From Antitrichia curtipendula (Eukaryota > Streptophyta > Bryopsida > Hypnales > Leucodontaceae): a stretch of 64,000 nt of DNA. Location: NCBI GenBank assembly GCA_951230915.1, contig OX579638.1, positions 29,220,696 through 29,284,695 of the forward strand, given 5' to 3'. Position 1 is the first letter of the stretch, and every line of letters begins with the position of its first letter. The notes below the pieces were generated by a model. That model saw nothing but the letters and a program-made list of their open reading frames with translations, did no database searches and was not told the origin of the DNA. Positions 12,439 to 24,870 of this stretch are shown in pieces. Made by a program: the position numbers and the translations under genes.

Positions 12439-13500
12439 GGTAGGAGCTTGGATTCATACAACGAAATCATTGAGAAAGTGTACTTGATTCATTTCATTAC
12501 CCAACCAGTGATGGTTCAAAGAAATTGGTTGCAAATATTAATTCAAACGAATTCTATTTTAGCCTAAGGTGTATGCATATCAAAGTGTTTTTTTCATTTT
12601 TTATGAAGTGCCAAAGTGGCGATCTAAAATGTTGCAATGGTGCTCCAAATTTCAACATTTATACAAATATTGGATAGAAAATATCACATTCCAACATATC
12701 ACATGTCTCTAATTCTATTTTCATCCACAAATTGGTGGTTTCATTTAAGTTTTTTTGTTAATTTAAAGTTTTTGGGCGAAAAATTCACAATTTTTTGCCA
12801 TTTTTAAGCCAAATTATTTTTTCTAGTGCAATCTGGCACTAGAAAGCCTCACCCGAAGCCTTGAATGCATACCTATTATAAACACTAAACCCAATTGCAT
12901 CTTATCTACGATAGTTCATCATTTCAGGCGCATTTTTCTTCCTCGGATTCCTTCTCTAATTGCATGTGTACTAGAAAGCAATCTATAGATTCTAATTTTG
13001 CATAGAATTTGTCAAAACTTCCTTTCCAAAATACTTGAGTTATCATTATTATAAGTGAAGGGTAAGATCAACACATCCCAATCCAATACTAAAATCAGAA
13101 ATAATCCTGTGAGAATCTTTATTTCTATAGAAGTATTATTGATGTTTTTAATTTCATCTATTTTTTATAGAATTATTTTTCACCAAAACTTCCTTTGAAG
13201 TACGGGAATCAAATGGATTTTAAACAATTGTCTAATTTTGAGGTACAATTCCTTTAATAAGACTAATCGAGAAATTGTAGAAAAATTTGACTTATAAATT
13301 TGTTTTTTCAATTGTGGTCATGAGATTGCCATTTTGCAACTACATATGAATGAACTTTTCTGTGTTTATTTTTTCAAAGATGAAATCACATGTCTTCTGT
13401 GAGTCATAAAAATTTCAAATTTCTTTTGTGAAAATTTGAAACTATCATTAATTCTATAAAGATAAAGTGAATTTTTTTTTCATCAAATCTATTATATTAA
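12439..13500. other. 3' flank of the Lsi2-like gene, A+T-rich
   Basis: The 3' untranslated region presumably begins here, but no canonical polyadenylation signal is placed with confidence. The rest is A+T-rich with no gene or element end recognised. Confidence 0.45.
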
Positions 13501-13509
13501 GTACAGACT

Positions 13510-13677
13510 GTCACGCTATTTGTCACGACCCTCTGTCACGAAGATGGTCACGTTTTCATCCCATTTTTTCTATCCCAAATTTTCATCCCTTTTTCATTGC
13601 CCCTGTGTCTGTGCGTATCCCATTTTTTCTATCCCAAATTTTCATCCTTTTTTCATCGCCCCTGTGTCTGTGCGTGT
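13510..13677 (+). repeat. GTCACG cluster and 59-bp direct duplication
   Basis: Four GTCACG hexamers start at 13510, 13522, 13535 and 13547, spaced 12-13 bp. They are followed by a 59-bp unit present twice (starting at 13559 and 13618) that includes tcccattttttctatcccaa and cccctgtgtctgtgcgt. Downstream to about 13780 the DNA is GC-richer and open in one frame, giving repeated short peptides, but no domain is recognisable. It may be a decayed transcribed fragment. Confidence 0.55.
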
Positions 13678-13940
13678 CAGTGCGTGTGCGTGCGTGACTG
13701 CTTCCATCGCTTCCATCGCAGAGCTTAACCCTAAGGACATTGCAGAGCTTCGGTTGCTCGGGAACGCCCTTCGGAGTCATTTTTAATTTTATTCACCACG
13801 TTGCATTGCAACGGGCTCCGTTCTCGTACAAAATATGCTCAAAATATTTGAAAATTTCTCCATAGGTATATATTATAGTGTATAACACCGTGTTAAAAAC
13901 CAAAGTTACTATGCCAATCAAAAATTAGAAAATCAACAAA

Positions 13941-14093
13941 CACTACAAGAAAATGGGGATATAAATGACTTGTCCACGATGACTACACCGACAACAATGA
14001 CTGCAAAATGACTGCAAAATGACTATTTTGCAGTCATTGTTGTCGGTACAGTCATTGTGGACAAGTCATTTATACCTCCATTTTCTTGTAGTG
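13941..14093. mobile_element. CACTA-superfamily hairpin MITE
   Basis: The 153-bp element begins CACTACAAGAAAATGG and ends with the complement ...TTTTCTTGTAGTG, the standard plant CACTA (En/Spm) terminus. It is flanked by AAA on both sides (13938-13940 and 14094-14096), the 3-bp target duplication expected for this superfamily. Almost the whole element folds into one long hairpin with arms of about 64 nt around a ctgcaaaatgactattttgc core. It is non-coding. Transcription would give a substrate for Dicer-like processing. Confidence 0.85.
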
Positions 14094-15004
14094 AAACCAT
14101 AGTCATAGATCTAAAGTTAAAATTGCAATAAAATATCAAACTTTCTAAATTTTCCAATTGGAGTAGAAACTACATTTACTAAATTTCATTTCATTAATTG
14201 GATTCAAATTCAATAAATATCTTTTTTTGGCTAAAATTCACAAGAAGTGGCCCAAATATATTACAAAGGTGATCCAAGGATAAGCATTTTTTTTGAAAAG
14301 TCAATAATTCAATATTCTTTTCTCCAAATTTAGGACGAATAATTAACCTCTAAAGTTAAATGACTAGGTTTCACAAAAAAAAAACTCTAAATGGGTGGTT
14401 CTAATGGTAAAGGCCCTTTAAAAATGACAAACAAAATCTTGTTGCATTTACTATAAGATCTAGTAGAAGACTACTTCATTAAATTGTGGTAAAAAAATGG
14501 GAGTTTTTTACAGCATAGATTGTGAGATTATAGTGATTAAAGTCGAAAATTCATAACATTTCAAATTGAAGAACATGCACCAAAAAAATACTATACGGAA
14601 CCATCTTCAAGAAAAGTTTCACACAAAACACTTTTCTCAACAATTTATGGCTTGCACATACCATGAATTCTTCAAAATGTAAATGGTGGAGTTCTAAGTT
14701 TTAGCTAGACCTAGAAGAGGAAAAAAAATTGCCTAAAATATCAAACTTTGGCAAGCTTGATCAATCGCTATCCAAGCTGAGGAAAGGGCAATTGGGCATG
14801 GCATGAGAGGAGTTTGGGTCAGGGTTAGCAAAGCCCAACTCATCTTGAATCACTGACACTAGATCACATTCTTTGATTTTAAAGATGTTTTTAGCCCCAT
14901 GAAGTATAATTTTAGAACATTTGGCATTAAACTTCAAAGAAATCAAAATATTTGGCAATATCTTCCATTGCTTCTAAATCAATTTATTTTGGTATGCACA
15001 ACAA
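14094..15004. other. A+T-rich intergenic DNA
   Basis: No gene or paired terminal repeats were recognised in this stretch. Confidence 0.45.
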
Positions 15005-15500
15005 TGAAAAGAGAAGATCTTTATACAAGTAGGGTGGTATGAAGTAAAACAACCTATGTGGAATTTGTAAATTATAGTTAGTAGGAGCTCAACCACTCAT
15101 AGTTATGTGAAAAATAGGAATTGTGTTGAAATTAGAATTTTAGGCCTCATTTTAGCATAGTACAAAAAAAAAATTCCAAAAAAATTTGGATAAAGAAAAG
15201 ATGGAAAATCAAGCTAAATTTCATATCCCAAAATCCATTTGAGATTTCAAGTCTCCAATTAAAAGTTAAAGGACAAATTTCAGAGAGGGGTTGGAAGGGA
15301 CATTTTCTTTGACATTTTCAAACATCTTCTCTAAATTTTGTCCATAACTTTTTTCGGAGGCTCAAAATTACAAATATATTTTTGGAAATGAAAGTTAGCT
15401 TGACTTTCCAAATTTTTCTAATTCAAATTCTTTTGTAAATTTTTTTTGCTATGCCAAAACGAGGTCTAAAATTCTACTTTAAACACAATTCCATCGTTTT
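15005..15500. mobile_element. Degenerate long-arm foldback element (copy 1)
   Basis: The left arm (about 15005-15290) contains ggtggtatgaagtaaaacaa, cactcatagttatgtg and ggcctcattttagcatagta. The right arm (about 15300-15500) is its diverged inverted complement, meeting near the centre at agagaggggttggaa / cttctctaaattttgtcc. The same arms occur in better condition at 39803-40415, so this is a decayed member of that family, truncated on its right side where another repeat begins. Confidence 0.6.
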
Positions 15501-15504
15501 GATA

Positions 15505-15668
15505 ATGAGCGCCCAAGCTCTTATCTTCAAATTATCCCATATCCTTTGAGGATTCATGATAGACAATGGATTTGATTATAAAAATGACCTCTCCACTTGC
15601 CATTTCCACAAATGTCATGCAATTGCTTCATTTTGCTATCAAATTTCTATGGATGGTAGCTTGCACAA
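15505..15668. repeat. Dispersed repeat M, copy 1
   Basis: This segment, containing atcttcaaattatcccatat and aacctctcc-like blocks, recurs in the same orientation at about 49165-49320. The two copies are diverged, and neither shows terminal inverted repeats. The parent element is unknown. Confidence 0.55.
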
Positions 15669-16000
15669 TGAAAAATTTGTAATTGATTCAAGGGATTCTT
15701 TGGGCATTTAAAATTTTTTATTTATAAATGCAGCAGTTAGGAATGACCATTCTATTAGGCCAAAGAAAGCTATAGGCCAATTGCCTCATTGCCATCACCT
15801 TCTTCTATATTGTAACAAATTTACAAGTCCAAAATAATGTCATAAGTACCTCGGTTGGAACCTAGGGCAAGAGGCTATCTTAGGCCTTGCCCAAGCGCCT
15901 CCAGGCATTGCAATGCAAATTTTGCTCAAGATATAAACACCTTGCTCTTATTGCCCTTTGTTTATGGAAAAAAAGATTTTCCTCCATAATTCTTCATAGG

Positions 16001-16150
16001 CACATCTAATTGTAATTTTTTTTGGTGAAACAACACAATAATTCCTCATGGGCACATCTAATTGTAATTTTTTTTGGTGAAACAACACAATAATTCCTCA
16101 TGGGCACATCTAATTGTAATTTTTTTTGGTGGAGTGGCACAATAAACCTT
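16001..16150 (+). repeat. 52-bp tandem repeat, about 2.6 copies
   Basis: Units starting at 16001, 16053 and 16105 each begin cacatctaattgtaattttt and continue through ggtgaaacaacacaataatt. Copies 1 and 2 are essentially identical. The third runs into ggtggagtggcac, so expansion is recent. Confidence 0.85.
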
Positions 16151-16194
16151 GTTTCCACATCAAAAAAGATTCAAAAAATATAGTGAATTTTTTT

Positions 16195-16259
16195 GTTCGT
16201 AGTGAGGTGCCTAAAATTGCTATGTTGCCAAAAAAAATGTTTAGTTCTTTAGAGGTTAA
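16195..16259 (+). mobile_element. Solo right end of a family-1 TTAA element
   Basis: The sequence tgcctaaaattgctatgttg followed by ccaaaaaaaatg and cttTAGAGG then TTAA (16256-16259) matches the corresponding end of copy C (about 34100-34164). No opposite end is found nearby, so this is a truncated relic. Confidence 0.55.
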
Positions 16260-16629
16260 TTTTTCCATCCTAAAGTACCTCCTAAAATTCATCAGAAGTG
16301 ATCTAAAGGACATAACGTCCATTGTGACTTTTCACGGTTAATCTTCACTAAAGCACAAAGTTACTTATAAAAAATTCAAAGGCATAAGTTATCATTTCTA
16401 GGGGTAAGTAAAACTATTCTCAACCTTCACAAAATCGCCATAGTAATGTAGATATTACTCTTGGGTGGGTATCTAGACAAATGAAACATACAAAATTGAT
16501 GTGAACATTGCATGTAACAATATTTTTTCAAATGTTAATTTTAGACACACAATACCTGCCCAATAGTGGTAGATATCTATTATTGGCTAATGTAAAGTCT
16601 TCTAAGAAAACATTAAGGATTTCATTATG

Positions 16630-16633
<4 letters not shown>

Positions 16634-16678
<45 letters not shown>
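16634..16678. repeat. (TA)n microsatellite
   Basis: This is an uninterrupted run of more than twenty TA dinucleotides. Confidence 0.95.
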
Positions 16679-16682
<4 letters not shown>

Positions 16683-16712
16683 ATTAGGTTGTTTGTTTTG
16701 TTTGTTATGATG

Positions 16713-17870
16713 CAATCTACAGAACCATGCATTTCATGGTTGCATTCATAGTATTGTTATGCGTAAAGAGAGGCACAAACTTTGTTTCATGGCATTTGAA
16801 CCTTTGGTATGAAAGTTATGGATTTTTTAGTTATTGTTGGATCTTAAATTATCCAAAATTATGGATCATGATGAAAATTGGGCCAATGGAACAGGGCAAC
16901 ACTAGTCTTCTATCTATACCTTAATATAGAGTGTTTGTTTTGTCTTCTATCTATACCTTAATATAGAGTGTTTGTTTTGTTTGCTACGCTGATATCTAAC
17001 AAACTGTTATTGATACTACTCAAAAGCTCTTGGCAAGGAGGAGTGCATGGATTTGTTTCAAGGTGTTTGGACAAACGGTGTGAAAGTTATTGAATTTCAA
17101 ATTTTTTAATGAATCAAAATTGATTTAAATTCTCTTTTATTTTGGAAAAATCACACAACTTTCACATTGCATGTCTAAGCGCTGCAAAAGTCTTTGCATT
17201 ATTTTGTGCATACAACTTTCATGGCATTTGGACCTACGGTGTGAAAAGTTTTGGATTTTTTAGTTAAAAAGTTGAATTAAATTACCTTTTCTTTGAAACC
17301 CCTCCATAAATTTTATATTGCATGTCCAAACACCACAAAACAAAGTCCTTGCACTCCTTTGTACATAAAATCTTTTATTCATAGTAAAAACAAAACCTCT
17401 CATACTAAGGCGTAAATTAAAATCATTGAATTTGAAAGTTCTAATGAATTAAAAAATCATATAATTTAAAAAAAAAAATTGGTTGTGGAAATGGTATAGG
17501 ACACACTAGTCAAAGTTTCAAATTTTTTATAGATTCAAAAATTTAATTAAATTATCTTTTATTTTGGAAAAATCATAACTTTTACATCACATGCCCAAGC
17601 ACTACAAAATAAAGCCCTTGGCCTCCTTTGTGCATAGAGCTTTCTATTTGTGCCAATTTTGTGGCATTTGGACCTACAGTGGTGTAAAATTTTTGGATTT
17701 TTAAAATTAAATTATTAAATTATTAATTAAAAAAAACCATAATTGTCACATTGCATGTTCAAATGCCACAAAACAAAGCCCTTGCACACCTCTAAGCATT
17801 AAGCTTTCTATTCATATCAACAATGTAATTGTTCACATTATGGTGTGAAAATTTTTAAGTTTTGGGATTA
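16713..17870. repeat. Degenerate internal repeats with a 'ggcatttggacctacggtgtgaaa' theme (repeat K)
   Basis: Variants of catggcatttggacctac occur near 16787, 17218 and 17668. Variants of acattgcatgtccaaacacc, each followed by aaaacaaagcccttgcac, occur near 17163, 17317, 17583 and 17748, so the block looks built from repeated units at alternating spacings of about 160 and 260 bp. A 37-bp exact direct duplication (tcttctatctatacc...) occupies 16906-16979. A related single copy of the first unit is at about 35750-35905. No open frame or terminal repeats are found. Confidence 0.55.
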
Positions 17871-18194
17871 AAAAATTAGAGTTTTTTTTTCATTTTTTCA
17901 TTTTATTTTGGATATAGCACAAGCACACTATCTTCTGAGAAGAAAAAAGCCCCCCATTTTGAACCCACCTTTCTCTCTAAAATCAACAGCCGCATGATTA
18001 AAAAAGAAAACAATACCCTCCTCTCTGAAAAAATCAACAACTGTGTGATTTGAAAAGAAAAAAATAACCCTTGGTGCCGTACAATTTGATTTGAAAAAGC
18101 TATTAGTACATGTGTTTGCTTTTCATCTACCCGGCCACAATAATTGTATTGAAACCCGACCATATTGTGAGGTTGTTGTTGGAGAAGACAACAT

Positions 18195-18449
18195 CACAGT
18201 TTAGAACCTGCAGTTTGTCAATAGTTATCACATGGTTATTGTTGTTTCATGGGTTCGCACATTAATGTACAATTTATTGCACCATTATGATGCATTACTG
18301 TACAATTTATTGCATTGTTACGATGCATTATTTGCAACTGAAAGTAATGCATCATAATGATGCGATAAATTATAAATTAGTATACAAACCCATGAAACAA
18401 CAATAACCACATGATAACTATTGTCAAATGGCAGGTTTAAACTTTGTGA
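18195..18449. mobile_element. Long inverted repeat (foldback/MITE)
   Basis: The left arm (18195-18298) and right arm (about 18342-18449) are inverted copies: cacatggttattgttgtttc on the left pairs with gaaacaacaataaccacatg on the right, and the outer ends pair cacagttt with a near complement actttgtg. The centre includes a partial tandem copy of tgtacaatttattgca. No clear target duplication was found. It is non-coding. Confidence 0.75.
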
Positions 18450-20125
18450 TGAATCAACAACTGTGACACTATTTAGATCAAGTCCAACAATGTACGGCAG
18501 TGTCAAATTACAACTTGTTAATGATTTCTGAAGCTGAATTTGATATTCTTTATGAAGAGCTTGAAATTTGGCAGATTGTAATTATCTTAACATAGATGCA
18601 AAGTCACTTGATGATTACCTTGAAATGATGCTTCTTGTTTGGATATCCAAACTCTATGACTTGTATAATTACATCAACCTATCACTTATACTACCAATTT
18701 TTGAAAAAAATTCTTAGAGATAAGTTAATTAATGACAACCGATTGAAAAGTTAATAGTGGAATTACTTCAATTATTCTTCCTATCTATAAATGTTAAATT
18801 GACAACAACATGTCAACATGTGCAGGTTGAGGGCTTCATAAGCAAAAGTTTTTGGACCATAGCTTGAATATCTAAATTGACGCAAGTTCCATCAAACATT
18901 TTTTTCCATTATACAAAATTCTCAATAAGCAGGTGCACAATTGAAGTTGCAATTTTAAAACAGAACGTCAACCAGACTCTTGTCGAATTTCCTATGGACA
19001 TGTAATTTGATACTTAACAAACAAACGTACCTCAAAGGAGACACTTCCATATGAAAACACAAAGAGGTATGATTGATAACTTGCATTTTTTTTATAAACT
19101 TGCACTTTGAAGATGGAAGTGTTGGCTACATGTTTTATTGTGCTTTGATTCTAGTACTATAGTACTATAGTAGGATGTCCAAAGCAGTGTTTGCAGGACT
19201 ATGAAGAGTAAATTATAGTCTCTCATTAAATCATTGTTGTATTTTTTTGTGGAGTTAAAATTTTTAATGTAATTTAGGATTTGTTGCAAGAAGAAAGGAA
19301 TTGAAGAGGAAGAAAGCAAATTTGGAGATGGGATATTCCAATGTAGAGGATTGAAAATGATTTATGTCCAATGGCTACATGCTACATGTACAAAAATTAT
19401 TCCTTGACTACCCTATGAAATGAAAAATTAGAAAATTATTTTTATTTTTACTTCATTTTCTAGTTATAATGAAGTCTAGATGGATCTTCTTGCCAAATCC
19501 AAAACTCAAAGCATGCAAGATGAGTTCCTTTGTTGTAATAAAGGGTGATTGCAAGGAACACTTGTCTTGTTTTTTGTCCCCTTAGCGTCAAATAGGTGGG
19601 GGGTTTCTCATAACTTTTGCATCTTACGTTAGTTTTACATGAAATTTAAAATGAAAGTACATGGAGTAGTTTTAGACATTGAATAATTTTGCATTTAAGA
19701 TAATATTTTATTATTTTAAAATATCCCCTGATTGGACATTTTAGGAGGGCTTAGAACTATTTTGAATCCCAAAATGCGAATTTGTAGCTCAAAATTGGGA
19801 TACAATGACTTTAATTAAAGTTACGTAAGTCTATAAAGAATTTAAAATAATAAATTGTCCACCTTTCACATATGTCAAAGTGAACTACCTTTATGCAAGT
19901 GTAGACAACACAATTTTTTTTCCAAAGATGAAAATGGTTGAGAAGGAAAATCTTCAAATTAGAAAAAATGGATTATTTTATTTTATTTATTTGAATATTT
20001 TTACTATTTTATAAAAATAAAACATCAAAGTGTCCATTTTCTTTAGTTGATATTTTCTATTGTGCTTTTTCTGTGCATAACTTTTGGAGAGAAATTTTTT
20101 AAGGTCTAGATTTTTAGAGACATAC
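18450..20125. other. A+T-rich intergenic DNA
   Basis: I see no gene, RNA or paired element end here. Confidence 0.45.
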
Positions 20126-20783
20126 TAGCGGTTGGCGCTTGCTATGCTATACATTCATCATTAGAATTTTAATAGAATTTTTATATATTAGATAAAATGC
20201 AGAACAAAAATTTCAATGAATCTTCAATTAAAAATTACTAAAATCTTTGTATAATTTTGTTTATAAGTAAGCATATATTGAAATGTACAATAGAAATTTA
20301 TTGAATGATGAATGAAATATATGCAATGGTGAATACTGTAAAAGATACACATTTATTGTAATGCATTCAAAAGTTGATTCAATTATTACAAACAATGGCA
20401 ACCCCAAAACTTGGTGAATTGAAAAGAAAAACTTGTAAATTTCAAAAACTTCATGAACAACTTAATTGTTGTGAAATCCAAAATCGCTTCAATTGAATAA
20501 ATTTCTCAAATCATTTGGTAGTAGCAATAGAATTTTGAAATTGTAAAAGTTGTAAAAGTGATATTATAGAGGTGATTGCAAACTACTACTCTATTTCTGT
20601 AATATACCATTGTGTGAAAATATTATTTTTATGTATGCATGATTGAAAATATTTTTACAAAATATTAAAATTAATTATTTCAAAGACTTACTGAAATCAT
20701 TATCATGCATTCTATTCAAATATATCAAAATTTTACTAATATGTGGTACAATGAATGCGTAGCATAGCAAACATGAGCCCCTA
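20126..20783. mobile_element. Candidate TIR element with TAG(C/G)GG ends
   Basis: Imperfect inverted repeats of about 30 bp face each other. The left begins TAGCGGTTGGCGCTTGCTAT and the right, read in reverse complement, begins TAGGGGCTCATGTTTGCTAT; both continue GC...CATTCAT. The interior is about 0.6 kb of A+T-rich non-coding DNA. No target duplication is visible. TAGGG-type ends occur in some plant hAT-derived MITEs, but this assignment is weak. Confidence 0.5.
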
Positions 20784-20966
20784 TTATTAATGGTAGCATT
20801 TGTGATATTACAGAGGGAGTTATGATTTTAGTAGTATGATTATTTTCAATGCTTTACAAGTCATCCATATTTTATGTCATTTACAAAAAAAATATTCCAA
20901 AAATCACAATAAACACTAAAATAAGCCATTTTGAGCCAAAAACAACAGGTGTTTCTTGCAATGACC

Positions 20967-22012
20967 TTAACCCCTAAATGCCCAAGGTTTTTTTTGAGCT
21001 TCTAGGAATTTGCTCTAAATTGAACAAAAAAGCTAGCATTTTGATAAGTTATATCCATTTTTCTTTTTGAATTGTAATTGTACAAATTCAAACTAAACAT
21101 GTTAGAGATTACATAGGATAAGAAAATACAACAATATCACTTATGAAATGAAAGATTACAATGTTTGATCATAAAGGTGTTAGAATTGCGAAAGTGATTT
21201 GAAGTCTTTCAATCTTCTTTTTTCATGTTAACCCCTAAAACCCTGAGGGTGTTTTCTGCCAAAAAACACTCAAAACTACCACTTCTGTTGTATTCATTTA
21301 AGGAAACCAATTTTTTGTTTTTTTTGGAATTTAACCGTAGGATCTTGTACTTAACTTGTCTGAGATCATGTAGTAAAACTTTCATCAAATTTTACCGTAC
21401 GGATTGGAAGATATTAGCATTCAAAGTTGAACAAAAAGTTTTTTTTCAAGAAGATGCTTAAATTGCCCGAAAAACTAAGATTTTCCATAACTTTCTCATC
21501 CCTAGTCCAAATAGAATGAATCAAAGCTTCACATATAGTTAAGAACATAATCTCTTAGGAAAAAAATTCAAAAAAGTTATTTTGACGTTTTGTAATTTTT
21601 TGGGGGTTAAATCTAGAAAGTTGGTAACCAAAAAAATATGAGGATAAAGGGCCTAACGTGCATAATCCCATTCAATTTATGTCTTCTCAAAATCTAATCT
21701 ACCATTTTTTTGTAATGAATTTCTAATGTGATTTTTTCTCCAATATTTAGTGTATTTGAGGCTCATTTTCAAGAGCCTTCATCACTAACGAAAGTCAAGA
21801 TTGCAATGGGCACCCTTGCCCAAAGTCTTGAATAGAAAAATTGTAATAAATCATTTTCAGAATTGGATTTTTGATGCTAAAACTAGACTTCAAAAAGAAT
21901 TTTTCAAAAACATAAACTACTAAAAATGTCAGCTTGGTCAGGTTTTATTTAGCTTCAAAGTACTGACTATTGTCAACACTAAAATTTGGTGCCTCGGGTA
22001 TTTAGGGGTTAA
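20967..22012 (+). mobile_element. TTAA-flanked element, family 3 (copy E1), with a nested TTAA element
   Basis: TTAA flanks lie at 20967-20970 and 22009-22012. The termini are CCCCTAAATGCCCAAGG and, in reverse complement at the right, CCCCTAAATACCCGAGGC. The interior is collinear with the inverted truncated copy at 47498-48136. Subtracting the nested insertion at 21228-21610 leaves about 0.66 kb, consistent with that paralog. It has no coding capacity. Confidence 0.8.
21228..21610 (+). mobile_element. Nested TTAA-flanked insertion (copy E2)
   Basis: TTAA (21228-21231) is followed by CCCCTAAAACCCTGAGGG, and the right edge reads ...ttttttgGGGG followed by TTAA (21607-21610). The paralog of the host element near 47.9 kb runs straight through this point (catgtcaaatc in the matching orientation) with a single TCAA, a near-empty site. 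The left portion, with ccaaaaaacactcaaaacta, belongs to the same end type as family 2. The right terminus is eroded to a T/G run, so the inverted repeat is short. Confidence 0.75.
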
Positions 22013-23345
22013 AAGAAAACATACAAAACCCGTGCAAGCTGAAAATCTTGAAACGAGCTAGATTTGGAACAGGAAGTCAGATCGCAGTTCATGTATCGAC
22101 TAAGCAGGTACATGACCTTAGCTAAGCTTAGTGCAGCTACTGTAGTGCGGCTCTTTTGCCAGGACTCCGGACACTACGATTCATGGCCATATTCGGTAAA
22201 CTGAAGTGTTTCATAGCGCTACAATTGTGCACAGAGCTCCAGAACTAGGACTCGTATACATCTGATGAGAACGCCAAGTTCACGGTAGCTGTGCTTGTTT
22301 TACGGAACTCCGCCATTTTAGTGACAATAGAGGATGAAATCTTGGTTGAGTCTTTCGGCAGTTCGTTTCAGAATTTGAAGAATTTGAACGACATGGCTGT
22401 AGCTCTGGTCATTTGGCTGCAGGTGTTTGGTACTCCGTATTAGAAAGTTTTGCAAAATGCAATCCGTGTGCCTTCACCTGAGTGATTCCTGCCGCACTTG
22501 CCCATCGTTGACAATTAATTTTAGATGGCTGCCCTGACTGGCTACGGTCCCAAGACTCCCGAAATGAATGAGGTTAGCGCATGCATTTCCCTTTATGGAC
22601 GAAGCCAGAAGCCCATATTTGGCTTCATGTCTTTATTTAATCAGTTTTAAAGGAATTATTTGAACAAATGAGGATACTTGTTCAAATATTTCCTTTTTTT
22701 GAAACCACACATGAAATGTTCTTCATTGTTTATATAATGATATAAAGATTTCCCCTATTGTTATATTATAATTTTCACTTCATAACTGTCGTTCTACATT
22801 CATGAATCCTTCGGCCTTAAAAGGGATATACTCGGCGTTGACAGTGTTAGTGCAGCCAATTTCATCATGCAGCTTCGTGCCTTCCAACTTCGTCCTAAAA
22901 AAGGTAGTTGCTTCTGAATCCGTGGCCAGGTGGTCACGGCTAAGTGTCAAGAGATTAGTAGGCAATTATCCAGGAACTCCTCAGATCTATGCAAAGTTCT
23001 AGTTTCTAGAGCGCTGTGCATTTGAATGTCACAATTTTTGGCGCTCTGATACACGCCAGTTTAACCAATATGACTTTAGTTTTTCAAAACTAGAATGCAA
23101 GTGCCGTGGTTGAAATTAGTTTATGCAATTTACAAAGTGGCCAGGCAGCTTCGAAGTATGGCATGTGACGGTAAGATGTGGAATGAAATCTCTGCATTTG
23201 CTAGTACTACAAATCAACGAGTACGTTCAGACAGGATTGTTTCTCAACTTGTCAACACTTGGGTGATATCAGATATCACGTGCAGCCCTGCCCCTGGTTG
23301 CCTTAATTAGTTGGGCTAGTGGCACTAGAAAATTGGTTGCAATCT

Positions 23346-23393
23346 CACTATGTACCCCTATGTACCCAAAAGATGCCATGCATCTTTTGGGTG
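23346..23393. repeat. Short hairpin repeat, copy 2
   Basis: acccaaaagatgc and gcatcttttgggt pair around a short loop, preceded by ctatgtacccctatgt, matching the hairpin and flank at 6607-6657. Confidence 0.5.
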
Positions 23394-24694
23394 GTTAATT
23401 CTATAATACTACAATAAGACTAAACACTAATACAATCTTTTTTTTCTTTTTCTTTTTGACACAAATAAAGGGACACTAATACAATCTCACTATAGGACCA
23501 GACTTGCCAATCACGCACTAATTCAGACTTTGGGAGGGTTTAAATTAAAATCACGCTCAAGATTGTTGTGATGGATTTCTTTTTTTACTTCCTTTTCCCC
23601 TCTTTTGAACTTAAGTAGTGCGTCAGTTATTCTCGGGGTTCAAAACTGAACTGACGGTAGAGTTTGGCTACTGGCGGGGCGATATCAAATTCTAAGCTAC
23701 CCTCTGTTGTTGCTTTTTCAGTAAAAAATTTTGGAGTGGTTGAGGTGTGGGTGGGGTGTTCCCTCATGAGACTCTACTGTTGATCGGTGGTAAGAAATCT
23801 TCAGAGAATATTCGTATGATTGGCCAGGTGTAGGTGGGTGTTAGACCTTACAAAGTGCACTCATGGAAGACGCTAACCAAAAAGTGAACTACAGCACATT
23901 CACTGATTTGAGCCTCACTTCGAAATCAGTGCATTGGTGATGCATTTAGTTGTACTCTCCACCTATGCCAAGAGATAACTTGTAACAGGAGATCAACAAG
24001 AGTACAGGAACCTCACTAACCCAAGGATAGGTAATGACAAAGAAAGACGTAAAAAATGCCAGAGGAAATTCTATCTTAATTTCGACTGATTCATGTCGGT
24101 TGTCTCCTAGGAATGATTTCCTGATGCCTTGGTCGCCTCAATGGAATGCCATTGGTTCAGTTTGTCCTTCCTCAGCTTCGATAATTGAATACTAACTTTA
24201 CGCTTCCAATGTGGCATGTTTCAAACTACATGAAGGGACAAACGTGCACAGGAGCAACTTATTCAGGACTGCAGGAGTTGCTGGAGGCAGTTTCACACAG
24301 ATCATTGGTTTGATTGGCACAACAGGAGTCACAAGAGCATCAGCTTAGCAAAGGTTCGAGTTTATTCGTTGTCTCATCTGAAAGAATTCAATCGGTGGGT
24401 CCTCTTTTACAAGGAAAACCGCGCTCCATCAGTCCTTTGTGTCTCGCGCATGGCCGGTGCCGTTGAAAGCCTTGCCCACAGCTGCTAATGGACTCAGGAT
24501 TCAGGAGCACTTTCCTTTTCTGGAATGTTCATTGACAATTTCTCCTCACATTGAAATTGTGAAATTCAAAAAAGAATGAGTAAAATGATCATTCGTGTCA
24601 GGCACCTACCCAATTGCTAATCTTTTGGGTCGAATGAATGAGTGATGTCCAATGTTCGTGGAGAATCGCCGGAGTTTGCTGACTGGTACCTGGT

Positions 24695-24870
24695 GGAATT
24701 GGGCAAGAAAACGGTTGCAATTTGAAAAACATCGGATGAAAACAGGTGAAATTTTTTATAAAACTTCTATTTAGAGTTAAAAATAGAGAGATAATCGGAC
24801 TTGAAAAAACGGTTCAGCATGAGAATTGAAGGAAAATAGCTGATAAAACTCAAAAAATATCCCCAACGCT
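24695..24870 (+). repeat. Dispersed repeat L, copy 1
   Basis: A segment from cggttgcaatttga through agaattgaaggaaaatagct and aaaactcaaaaa recurs diverged but collinear at 35986-36177. There are no terminal repeats. The element type is unknown. Confidence 0.6.

Noticed and set aside
13520..13786. 88-codon frame with repeated peptide over the 59-bp duplication
   Set aside because: The repeat follows from the DNA duplication, composition is low-complexity, and no domain or start context supports a gene.
22525..22573. Exon-like ATG stretch of 16 codons ending at a donor-like site
   Set aside because: No downstream exon continues it convincingly and the peptide is not recognised, so it is mentioned only in the region note.
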